A stretch of 13,675 nucleotides of DNA from positions 1 to 13,675 of the forward strand of contig JAYFPL010000124.1 of NCBI GenBank assembly GCA_034927775.1, in the 5' to 3' direction. Below are positions 7,892 through 13,675 of this stretch, one piece after another. The DNA is from IOR16 sp034927775 (GTDB lineage: Bacteria > Bacillota > Clostridia > Peptostreptococcales > Anaerovoracaceae). The stretch's first letter is position 1. Each line of letters opens with the position of its first letter. The translations under genes were made by a program, and so were the position numbers. Under the pieces are notes generated by a model that was not told where the DNA came from, did not search any database, and saw only the letters and a list, made by a program, of their open reading frames with translations.

Positions 7892-7929
7892 TTTTCGCAG
7901 ATAAAAAATTACTATTATAAATACATAAT

Positions 7930-7965
7930 AAAAGTTGTCGCCTGTGATAATATGCGACTTTTTTG
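7930..7965 (+). terminator. Weak intrinsic terminator after the AbiH gene
   Basis: GTCGC (7937-7941) pairs with GCGAC (7954-7958). Flanking AAAG/TTTT pairing continues past a TT/TT mismatch, and six T follow (7959-7964). It lies 45 bp after the stop codon and partly overlaps the presumed promoter of the next gene. Confidence 0.55.
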
Positions 7966-7982
7966 GCGAATTATGGTATAAT
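7954..7982 (+). promoter_or_regulatory. Promoter of the Z1-domain gene
   Basis: A perfect TATAAT (7977-7982) is preceded by TGG, giving an extended -10. The -35 position 17 bp upstream reads GCGACT (7954-7959), which matches only the GAC core. Confidence 0.55.
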
Positions 7983-8033
7983 GCAATTATATTTATTGTA
8001 TTATGAAGACTATAATTGCGGGGGATTATGAAA

Positions 8034-10268
8034 ATGATTATCAATGGAAGCTATTACACATTCAAAAAAACTGAAGGCGAACATTATAGTGAAGAACTTA
8101 AACAATGTGTAGAAACTACATGTCAATATTGTATTGACAATACTTTTGCAAGTTCTGATGCTAAGATAAAGAAACCAATCATGATGCTCGGAAAAATTCA
8201 AAGCGGTAAAACAAAAGCCTTTATTGGCCTCATTGCATTAGCGTTTGATAATAATTTTGATATGATTTTTATTTTAACAAAAAATAGCCAATCATTAGTC
8301 CAGCAAACAGTCTCCAGAATGAAGAAAGAATTTAAACCTTTTATTGAAGCACGTGAATTAGTTATTTCAGATATTATGAAAGTCAATGCAAAAATAAGTG
8401 GATATCAGTTAGAGCAAAATAATATTCTTGTTGCAAAGAAAGAAAAAAATAACATAAATAAGCTAATAGAATTCATTAAGAATTATTCTATTTCACAAAA
8501 TAAAAATTGTTTAATCATAGATGATGAAGCTGATACCACCGGTATAGGCTACAATAAAATTAAGGGGTCTGATGATTATACTTTAAGAACTGTATCCTCA
8601 CGAATAAATACTATGAGAGGAACATTAGATGGATGTGTTTTTGTAGAAGTAACTGCAACCCCATATGCACTATATTTGCAACCAGACTTTGATGAATACA
8701 CCCAGTTACATGCTATCAAACCTATGGAAACCATATTGGTTCCACATGGCAAAGAGTATATTGGCGGTGAGGACTACTTTATTAAAAGCAAGAATGAAAA
8801 TAATCCCGAATATCTTCTATTTGAACCAATGGATAACGAAGAAGGCGAAATGGTCTCTGAGCAAAAACGAAATGGAAAGAAATCAAAGATTGAGAAACGG
8901 AGTTCTCTTAAAATAGAAGAGATTTTAGAAAACGACAAACTACCGACATTAAAAAAAGGAATAATAAATTTTATTATAGGTACAATTACCTTAAGAAAAC
9001 TATATAATAACAATGAATTTTATTCCTTTGTTATTCATACCGCAACACAAACTAATATACACTTGAGCTTACAAGACATTGTAGAATCATTTTTGAATCA
9101 AATTGCAAATAGAAAAGATAGTAATATTAGAATTATTGAAACCCTATTGAAAAACAGTTATAAAGATATAGCAAAGTCTGTTGTAGCATATGATTTTGAA
9201 ATGCCTGACTACACATACATTGAGAATGAATTTTATAAATATGTAGATAAGGGTTACTTTTTTGTAAAAACCATTAATAGTAAAAACAATAGAATCCCAG
9301 AAGAGTTTCTTGATGAAGAGACGGGTGAATTAAGATTGGATGCTCCCGCTTCAATATTTGTGGGTGGAAGCATACTTGACCGTGGTGTAACTATTCAAAA
9401 TATGATTGGATTCTATTACGGAAGAAATCCTAAAATAATGCAACAAGATACAGTATTGCAGCATTCCCGAATGTTTGGTTATAGAAAAAAATTGCTACCA
9501 GTTACTCGTTTTTATACTACGTCTCGTATACATAGCAATATGGAAAAAATAACTGAAATTGACCTTGCTCTAAGAGAAGAAATTGAGGCTGGTAAGCAAG
9601 GAAAAGGAATTTATTTCATCACCTCTCAAAAACAGAATACGGCTTATGGAAAAGGTGGCATTAGACCCTGCTCACTAGATAAAATACGTGTATCCGATAT
9701 TTTAATTCTACAAGCACACAGACGATTACTACCCGTCGGGTTTACACCTGTTAATAAAGCCATGTCTAGTAAATTAACCACACAAATTGAGAGTAAAATC
9801 AAATCCTTTTCTATGATAGATAAGGATACATACAAACTAACAGTGGCACAGGCTGAGGAATTAGTTAAGCTAGCTTATGATAGTTTTGAAAAAGATGATG
9901 ATGACTCCAGATTTGTAGAGTTATTTGAGTTTATAACCTCATTAAAATATTATTGTTTGAATAATCAGGACGTATATTTGTGTGTCTATAGAGATATGAA
10001 TATTCTCAAATATAAAGAAGATAAGAAAAAGTTTCAGGATTCTCCGGACACGTCAAAAACCCACTTGAAAAAAGCAAAAGAATTGGCTATCAACTCGCCT
10101 TGCATCATGTTATTCCAGGAGAATGGTGATAATGAATCATGGAAATTCAGACCATTTTGGTGGCCGGTATTGGTAGGTCCCCAAAATGTACCTAAAACCA
10201 TGTATGCTGCCAAATTTGCAGGAGAAAAGATTATCGTTCAAGAAACAGAAAATAGCTTGGAGGAATAA
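8034..10268 (+). CDS. Z1-domain SF2 helicase-like ATPase
   Basis: The protein has 744 residues counted from ATG 8034, which sits 9 bp after GGGGG (8020-8024). ATG 8028 and TTG 8016 are in-frame alternatives with poorer spacing. Residues 53-60 are a Walker A, GKIQSGKT. CLIIDDEADTTG (about 159-170) is the Walker B/DEAD box. VTATPYA (206-212) is motif III. GGSILDRGVTIQNM (444-457) and QQDTVLQHSRMFGYR (470-484), with the arginine finger, belong to the C-terminal helicase lobe that defines Z1. The family occurs in restriction-like clusters with cytosine methyltransferases, MutL/MORC-type ATPases and nucleases, where it is thought to move on or remodel DNA. Here the methyltransferase lies 2.7 kb downstream. 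It has its own promoter, and a non-coding block follows. A decayed copy of its 3' end lies at 12792. All ATPase motifs look intact. Confidence 0.93.
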   Translation: MIINGSYYTFKKTEGEHYSEELKQCVETTCQYCIDNTFASSDAKIKKPIMMLGKIQSGKTKAFIGLIALAFDNNFDMIFILTKNSQSLVQQTVSRMKKEFKPFIEARELVISDIMKVNAKISGYQLEQNNILVAKKEKNNINKLIEFIKNYSISQNKNCLIIDDEADTTGIGYNKIKGSDDYTLRTVSSRINTMRGTLDGCVFVEVTATPYALYLQPDFDEYTQLHAIKPMETILVPHGKEYIGGEDYFIKSKNENNPEYLLFEPMDNEEGEMVSEQKRNGKKSKIEKRSSLKIEEILENDKLPTLKKGIINFIIGTITLRKLYNNNEFYSFVIHTATQTNIHLSLQDIVESFLNQIANRKDSNIRIIETLLKNSYKDIAKSVVAYDFEMPDYTYIENEFYKYVDKGYFFVKTINSKNNRIPEEFLDEETGELRLDAPASIFVGGSILDRGVTIQNMIGFYYGRNPKIMQQDTVLQHSRMFGYRKKLLPVTRFYTTSRIHSNMEKITEIDLALREEIEAGKQGKGIYFITSQKQNTAYGKGGIRPCSLDKIRVSDILILQAHRRLLPVGFTPVNKAMSSKLTTQIESKIKSFSMIDKDTYKLTVAQAEELVKLAYDSFEKDDDDSRFVELFEFITSLKYYCLNNQDVYLCVYRDMNILKYKEDKKKFQDSPDTSKTHLKKAKELAINSPCIMLFQENGDNESWKFRPFWWPVLVGPQNVPKTMYAAKFAGEKIIVQETENSLEE

Positions 10269-10303
10269 ACCTAAATACAAATGCTCCGTTTCAAGGACAA
10301 TCC

Positions 10304-10699
10304 CAAGGGAACTGAAAACCCGTGAAACCTCAACCTTTCAAAAAGTGCATTTATAAAGGGAAATTGAAGGGGAACGCTCACTTACTGTTCTTAAACGGTT
10401 GACTTTACAGCATTTTAAATTCAAGTTTCACGGCGAAGCCAGCACGGTAAGGCTTTTGCTGGTCTGCTTGAGAGATACTTCGGTAAGTAAGTAATACCAA
10501 CAAATTAAGCCCCTTGACAGTAGGAAATGCCCTATGGTCAAGGGGTTTTTGTATTTCTGAACATGGATTGATTTTGGAGATTGTTTGTAATTTCAACCAT
10601 ACTGAAAAATACGTTTTTGAAAATCTCAAGGGAAATTGAAGGGAAAAAACAGCAAAATAGGGGTCAAAATCCCCTTCCCTTGAGTTGGTTTCCCTTGAG
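10304..10699. repeat. Dispersed CAAGGGAA(A)TTGAAGGG motifs, three direct and two inverted
   Basis: Related copies start at 10304 (CAAGGGAACTGAA), 10356 (AAGGGAAATTGAAGGG) and 10628 (the same 16 bases again). The core also occurs inverted as TTCCCTTGAG at 10675-10684 and 10690-10699. The spacing is irregular, unlike a classical iteron array. Confidence 0.7.
10507..10550 (+). terminator. Strong, possibly bidirectional terminator hairpin
   Basis: CCCCTTGAC (10510-10518) pairs perfectly with GTCAAGGGG (10537-10545), with AAG/TTT extension outside. After a 2x2 mismatch an inner TAGG/CCTA stem closes the hairpin. Five T follow on the + strand. It lies 240 bp after the Z1 stop, so it may end the Z1 transcript. 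Confidence 0.8.
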
Positions 10700-10701
10700 A
10701 T
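10623..10701. repeat. Nested inverted repeat
   Basis: The outer arms ATCTCAAGGGAAA (10623-10635) and TTTCCCTTGAGAT (10689-10701) are perfect 13-bp complements, 53 bp apart. Inside them TGAAGGGAA (10637-10645) can pair with TTCCCTTGA (10675-10683) with one mismatch. At the centre GGGG (10660-10663) pairs with CCCC (10671-10674). No T run follows, so it is not an ordinary terminator. Confidence 0.8.
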
Positions 10702-10734
10702 ACCTCTCTAGCCCTAGAGCCATAAGGGTTTGAT

Positions 10735-10785
10735 GGGATTTTTGTTGCCCAAATTCTGTTGAGTACTTAGGTAATGCGGGCAGCG
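10735..10785 (+). repeat. Island repeat, copy 2
   Basis: The first 27 bases are identical to copy 1 at 6759, and the 3' half has diverged. The hairpin is kept: GTTGCCC (10744-10750) pairs with GGGCAGC (10778-10784), where the T-A pair of copy 1 becomes T-G. It lies about 115 bp upstream of the recombinase-like gene, in the same orientation as copy 1. Confidence 0.85.
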
Positions 10786-10828
10786 GAGAAAAAAATCGCC
10801 GCATAATTAAATAAAATTTAAAAAAGTA

Positions 10829-10858
10829 TTGACTCTAACACGTGACAAGTAGTAATAT
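10829..10858 (+). promoter_or_regulatory. Promoter of the recombinase-like/HNH operon
   Basis: TTGACT (10829-10834), an 18-bp spacer and TAATAT (10853-10858) make a good vegetative promoter. A CACGTG palindrome (10839-10844) sits in the spacer and could bind a regulator, though six bases prove little. Confidence 0.6.
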
Positions 10859-10900
10859 TAGACAAAATAAACATACTATAAGTGTTTTATGAGGTGTTGT

Positions 10901-11887
10901 ATGGATTTTGTCGTATTGAAACATAGTTTTTTGCAAGCAAACCCTAACTACGAAAACGACGTAAATAACTTCATTGACTATATGAGTAGCATCAGGGGTA
11001 TTCGTTTACCTGAGCAACAAGATTTTTTGGTCAATGGTATGACAACAGAGCATGTAATTGACAGTTTAAAATACTACATAGATATCGGACAAATAAAAAA
11101 ACAAGAACCCGCGAGAAAATATTTTGTTTCAATAAAGCAACTCTTTGAATATGTCCTCTCTAATTCAAATTACAAAAATGATAATTTTAAGAAAGAATTA
11201 GCTAATCCTGCAGTTAGAGAAGAATCTTATTCTCGAAAAACGATACAATTCCTTGAAAAATGTGAAAAATTAGAGGTAAAAGAGCCGCTGGAGCAGCTAG
11301 AAAACGATGGGATTTCAAAATTGATTGCGTGGTGTAATGACGTAATTGCTATGGATTTCTCAAAAGAATCTTTATCATCAACATCTTTTAGACGTATAAA
11401 TGCTGCTCTCTGCATGAAGTTAATAATATTTACAGGAATAACTTATCGAGTGGCACGACAACTAGAGTTTAGCAATTTAAAAGTTGAAACAAATGAAATT
11501 ACAATAATGAATTTTGATATACGCTTACCACTAGACCTTTCAAAACAGTTTCAACGTTATTATAGCTACCGTGTAGCACACTTGCCTGCACAATATCTTT
11601 TTGTTGATATTCATGGAAATCAATGGGGGGAAAAAACCAGTGATTCCGGTATACCGAATTTTATGAAAACAGCAATAAATCAAACAAATATTACTGGAAT
11701 AGTAAAGCACGGGTTGAGCCAGTTAATTAAATGCGGAGTAAATGATAGTGTTATAATGAAGTTAACGGGGGCTAGCTACGAATTGTTGGCAAGTTGTCTT
11801 GAAGACGCTCAAGAGAAGGAGCAGTCAGATTGGAATAAATACATTAATTCAAAACTGATAATGACCAAGAACTATTATGAACTTTAA
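10901..11887 (+). CDS. Degenerate tyrosine recombinase-like protein, probably catalytically inactive
   Basis: The protein has 328 residues. ATG 10901 is preferred because GAGGTG (10891-10896) is correctly placed for it; ATG 10889 overlaps that site. The N-terminal half (to about 155) is helical, like a SAM-like core-binding domain. The C-terminal half has the integrase layout: ALCMKLIIFTGITYR (169-183), a strand pair EITIMNFDIRLPL, then GIVKHGLSQLIKCGVNDSV (266-284) and LTGASYELLASCL (288-300). These line up with TGLRxxEL, HDLRHTFATxLLEAGV and LGHSSxxTTxxY. In that alignment the first Arg is Thr, HxxR becomes Gly-x-x-Lys, GH becomes GA and the Tyr is Leu. All catalytic residues therefore appear lost, while the frame is intact. 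It is followed 27 bp later by an HNH-type gene, suggesting a DNA-binding partner. The family relation is inferred from motif layout only. Confidence 0.7.
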   Translation: MDFVVLKHSFLQANPNYENDVNNFIDYMSSIRGIRLPEQQDFLVNGMTTEHVIDSLKYYIDIGQIKKQEPARKYFVSIKQLFEYVLSNSNYKNDNFKKELANPAVREESYSRKTIQFLEKCEKLEVKEPLEQLENDGISKLIAWCNDVIAMDFSKESLSSTSFRRINAALCMKLIIFTGITYRVARQLEFSNLKVETNEITIMNFDIRLPLDLSKQFQRYYSYRVAHLPAQYLFVDIHGNQWGEKTSDSGIPNFMKTAINQTNITGIVKHGLSQLIKCGVNDSVIMKLTGASYELLASCLEDAQEKEQSDWNKYINSKLIMTKNYYEL

Positions 11888-11914
11888 CATAGTTTGCAGA
11901 TGAGGGGTGTTTTT

Positions 11915-12652
11915 TTGAAGCAACACAAAAGATTAAGTGGAGACGAAGGGTTAGGATATTATACCTCATGGAACAAAGGAAAGGCTAATGGATGTATCTA
12001 TTGTGGAAAACCTGCAAATACAAGAGAGCATGTTCCATCCAAAGCGTTTCTATCAGAAGCCTTTCCTGATAATTTGCCCACTATACCAGCATGTTTTGAT
12101 TGTAATAATGGATATTCCAATGATGAGAAATATGTTTCATCGTATTTAGAAATCTTAAAATCCTTTATTTACGAGGATTATGTCATAAAACCAAATATTT
12201 GTAATCGATTGGAAAAAGACCAGTGCTTGAAAGAATTAATATATAACCAAATTCAAAAACAAGATGATAAAGTGAAATTTACTTTTGATGAGGAACGGTT
12301 TATCAATATTATAGTTAAGCTCGCAAGAGGTCATGTAGCATATGAACTGGATTATGTTGATTTTGATAAATTCCCAAGAATATGGTATCGTTTTGAATTC
12401 CAATTAGCAGAAGAAGAACGACGGGAATTTGACACTATTCCTTTAATGGACAAGGCTCCTGAGGTTGGCTCAAGGTGGACATCTCATATAGGGATTATTG
12501 AAGATGAATCTGGTTTAATAACTACATTTTCAGAATGGAATGTAGTCGAAGATAACACTTACAGATATAATACCTATATCTCTGATAACCGCATTTGTGT
12601 AAAGTTCTGTATTGGAGAGTTTTTGTTCTGCTATTTAGAATGGGATGCTTAA
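11915..12652 (+). CDS. HNH endonuclease-like zinc protein
   Basis: I take TTG 11915 as the start because GAGGGGTG (11902-11909) is well spaced for it. The longer forms from ATG 11900 or TTG 11894 have no ribosome binding site. The 245-residue product has CIYCGKPANTREHVPSKAF (27-45) and PACFDCNNGYSNDEKYV (58-74). Two CxxC pairs (27/30 and 60/63) would hold a structural zinc. EH at 38-39 and the Asn after the second pair match the His/Asn positions of the beta-beta-alpha-metal HNH nuclease fold. The remaining 170 residues are acidic and aromatic and not recognised; they may bind DNA or a partner. It is probably co-transcribed with the recombinase-like gene. Next to a methyltransferase it could be a restriction nuclease, but that role is inference and a non-restriction HNH protein is possible. 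Confidence 0.82.
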   Translation: MKQHKRLSGDEGLGYYTSWNKGKANGCIYCGKPANTREHVPSKAFLSEAFPDNLPTIPACFDCNNGYSNDEKYVSSYLEILKSFIYEDYVIKPNICNRLEKDQCLKELIYNQIQKQDDKVKFTFDEERFINIIVKLARGHVAYELDYVDFDKFPRIWYRFEFQLAEEERREFDTIPLMDKAPEVGSRWTSHIGIIEDESGLITTFSEWNVVEDNTYRYNTYISDNRICVKFCIGEFLFCYLEWDA

Positions 12653-12692
12653 AAATTATTTAAATCAGGTCCTTCCCGAATCCCCTCTGAAG

Positions 12693-12731
12693 AGTTATCA
12701 TGACCAAAATGGATATTTGGTGGTGATAACT
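12693..12731. repeat. Imperfect palindrome after the HNH gene
   Basis: AGTTATCATGACCAAA (12693-12708) pairs with TTTGGTGGTGATAACT (12716-12731), with one mismatch and one G-T pair, around a 7-base loop. It starts 40 bp after the HNH stop. No T run follows on either strand, so it may be a weak terminator, a protein site or the remains of a mobile-element end. Confidence 0.75.
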
Positions 12732-12791
12732 TGAATGAACTAAAAGACCTACACGCCCTTTCCCTCTCCTACACTGAAGACTTCGGATAAC

Positions 12792-12930
12792 GGAAATGAT
12801 AAATCATGGAACTTCAGACTGTCTTGGTGGTCAGTATTTGTATACCCGCAAAATATAGCTAAACCTATGTGTGCAGCATAATTGGCAGGAGAAAAGCTAT
12901 TATTCAGGAAGAAAATAGTAACCTATAGGA
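12792..12930 (+). pseudogene. Decayed 3' end of a second Z1-domain gene
   Basis: Codons from 12792 to 12908 align without gaps to codons 10125-10241 of the intact Z1 gene. By eye 84 of 117 bases and 20 of 39 residues match, including SW, FR, WW, PQN, M, AA and AGEK. A Lys codon of the intact gene is a TAA stop at 12879. Similarity fades before about 12930, where the Z1 stop would be expected. No upstream part of this copy is present. The divergence shows it is a remnant of a homologous gene, not a fresh duplication. Confidence 0.88.
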
Positions 12931-12961
12931 ACAATTTTAATTTACATAATGACCTACGGTC

Positions 12962-12990
12962 TTGCATTTGAATATTGGTTCTTATATAAT
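12962..12990 (+). promoter_or_regulatory. Promoter of the DNA methyltransferase gene
   Basis: TTGCAT (12962-12967), a 17-bp spacer and a perfect TATAAT (12985-12990) lie 40 bp before the ATG. The ribosome binding site is GAGGAG at 13016-13021. The methyltransferase therefore has its own promoter, independent of the genes upstream. Confidence 0.7.
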
Positions 12991-13029
12991 TATATTATCA
13001 TTGTTAACATGTATTGAGGAGCCTATTAT

Positions 13030-13675
13030 ATGTCATTAAAATTAATTAGTTTATTCGCTGGCGCCGGTGGATTAGACCTTGGATTTGAAAACGCAGGATT
13101 TGAAATCGTTGCCGCTAACGAGTATGATAAAACCATTTGGTCAACATATGAAAAAAACCATTCAGCACCTCTTATTAGAGGGGATATTAGAGATATTCCC
13201 AGTGATACCTTTCCGAATTGCGACGGTATAATTGGAGGGCCTCCCTGTCAATCATGGAGTGAAGCCGGAAGTTTAAAAGGAATAGATGACCCTAGGGGTC
13301 AATTGTTTTATGAATACATACGTATTTTGAAAGATAAAAAACCCAAGTTTTTTTTGGCAGAAAATGTAAAGGGAATGATGGCAAACAGACATAGTAATGC
13401 TGTTGAAGGTATTGTTCGACAATTTGAGGATGCTGGGTATAACGTATTTATTAAGTTATTAAATGCTAATGATTATGGTGTTGCTCAAGACCGTAAAAGA
13501 GTTTTTTATATAGGGTTTCGGAAAGATTTAGATATTAGTTTTGAGTTTCCAACACCTAGTGAATATAGACCTGTATTTAGAGATATTATTTGGGATTTAA
13601 AAGACAATGCTATACCTGCCTTGGAGAAGAATAAAACAAACGGAGCAAAATGTAACTTTTTAAATCACGAATATT
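13030..13675 (+). CDS. DNA (cytosine-5) methyltransferase, N-terminal part (3' end outside window)
   Basis: The frame opens at ATG 13030 after GAGGAG and runs without a stop to the window end, giving 215 residues. Motif I is LFAGAGGLDLGFENAGF (about 7-23), binding S-adenosylmethionine. Acidic residues follow at ANEYD. Motif IV is GGPPCQSWSEAG, with the catalytic Cys in the PC dipeptide. Motif VI is AENVKGM and motif VIII is AQDRKRVFYIG. The target recognition domain and motifs IX-X are beyond the window. It would transfer a methyl group to C5 of cytosine in a short target site, protecting host DNA. All visible catalytic motifs are intact, unlike the Z1 remnant just upstream. The neighbouring Z1 ATPase, remnant Z1 tail and HNH protein suggest a restriction-modification-like role. 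The target sequence cannot be told from this part. Confidence 0.96.
   Translation, partial: MSLKLISLFAGAGGLDLGFENAGFEIVAANEYDKTIWSTYEKNHSAPLIRGDIRDIPSDTFPNCDGIIGGPPCQSWSEAGSLKGIDDPRGQLFYEYIRILKDKKPKFFLAENVKGMMANRHSNAVEGIVRQFEDAGYNVFIKLLNANDYGVAQDRKRVFYIGFRKDLDISFEFPTPSEYRPVFRDIIWDLKDNAIPALEKNKTNGAKCNFLNHEY

Larger units (their letters stand above)
10269..10888. other. 620-bp non-coding, structured intergenic block
   Basis: No convincing gene is seen on either strand. The block looks richer in G and C than the genes on both sides. It contains dispersed CAAGGGAA-type repeats, a CCAGCA/TGCTGG hairpin (10439-10462), a long terminator hairpin (10507-10550), a nested inverted repeat (10623-10701), a small CTCTA/TAGAG hairpin (10706-10719), copy 2 of the island repeat (10735) and a promoter (10829). 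This density of structure suggests mobile-element non-coding DNA rather than a decayed gene. I cannot assign it to a named element. Confidence 0.6.
12653..13029. other. Intergenic remnant region between the HNH and methyltransferase genes
   Basis: These 377 bases hold no intact gene. In order they contain a 16-bp-arm imperfect palindrome (12693-12731), about 60 bases of unassigned sequence that is C-rich on the + strand, the decayed tail of a second Z1 gene (12792-12930), and the methyltransferase promoter (12962-12990). The mixture points to repeated rearrangement. Confidence 0.7.

Noticed and set aside
8016..8033. Longer Z1 protein starting at TTG 8016
   Set aside because: The GGGGG ribosome binding site (8020-8024) would lie inside the coding region. 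ATG 8034 has the better spacing.
10405..10629. Open frame of 74 codons on the - strand in the non-coding block
   Set aside because: It runs through the strong terminator hairpin at 10507-10550, has no ribosome binding site I can see, and its product shows no recognisable domain. Better explained by the structured non-coding DNA.
10269..10888. Group II intron or retron in the structured block
   Set aside because: No reverse transcriptase gene, no recognisable intron domain V or retron msr-msd layout could be identified.
11894..11914. HNH protein starting at TTG 11894 or ATG 11900
   Set aside because: Neither has a ribosome binding site, while GAGGGGTG at 11902-11909 is well placed for TTG 11915.
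12732..12789. Partial resemblance of this stretch to a sequencing-adapter sequence (TCTTTCCCT and CTACAC words)
   Set aside because: The match is broken by many substitutions and insertions, whereas adapter contamination would be nearly exact. Treated as a chance likeness in natural DNA.

Overview
The window looks like chromosomal DNA of a low-GC, anaerobic Firmicute of the Clostridia type. The signs are strong AGGAGG ribosome binding sites, AT-rich intergenic DNA with compact hairpin-plus-T terminators, a class I hybrid cluster protein with the anaerobe-type N-terminal cysteine pattern, and a PadR/flavoprotein pair. No rRNA, tRNA or CRISPR array was seen. All genes supported here lie on the + strand.

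Positions 1-6476 are ordinary backbone. They hold the 3' end of an NfeD-like gene and a FloT-type flotillin (a membrane-microdomain pair like yuaF-yuaG), the hybrid cluster protein gene hcp, a membrane-anchored protein of unknown function, and a two-gene operon of a PadR regulator with an FMN flavoprotein. Most of these units end in a recognisable intrinsic terminator.

At 6477 a DUF255/YyaL-type thioredoxin-domain gene begins, but its family similarity stops abruptly just after its CHWC motif (about 6655). From there to the window end the DNA is accessory, and no remainder of the broken gene is seen. I read this as the left edge of an integrated element or island of at least 7 kb.

The island carries a chain of defence-type genes: an AbiH-family abortive infection gene (6977-7891), a Z1-domain SF2-like ATPase (8034-10268), a degenerate tyrosine-recombinase-like protein followed by an HNH-type zinc protein (10901-12652), a decayed copy of the Z1 3' end (12792-12930), and the 5' part of a cytosine-5 DNA methyltransferase (13030 to the window end). 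Z1 proteins are known partners of Dcm-type methyltransferases in restriction-like systems that also include a MutL/MORC-type ATPase. The nearby methyltransferase and the Z1 remnant just upstream of it suggest a rearranged locus of that kind, whose remaining partners may lie beyond the window.

The non-coding DNA of the island is structured. A 27-bp exact direct repeat, each copy opening a hairpin whose stem is kept by a T-A to T-G change, flanks the AbiH-Z1 cassette (6759 and 10735). The 620-bp gap after Z1 contains dispersed CAAGGGAA motifs in both orientations, a large terminator and a nested inverted repeat. A 16-bp-arm imperfect palindrome follows the HNH gene.
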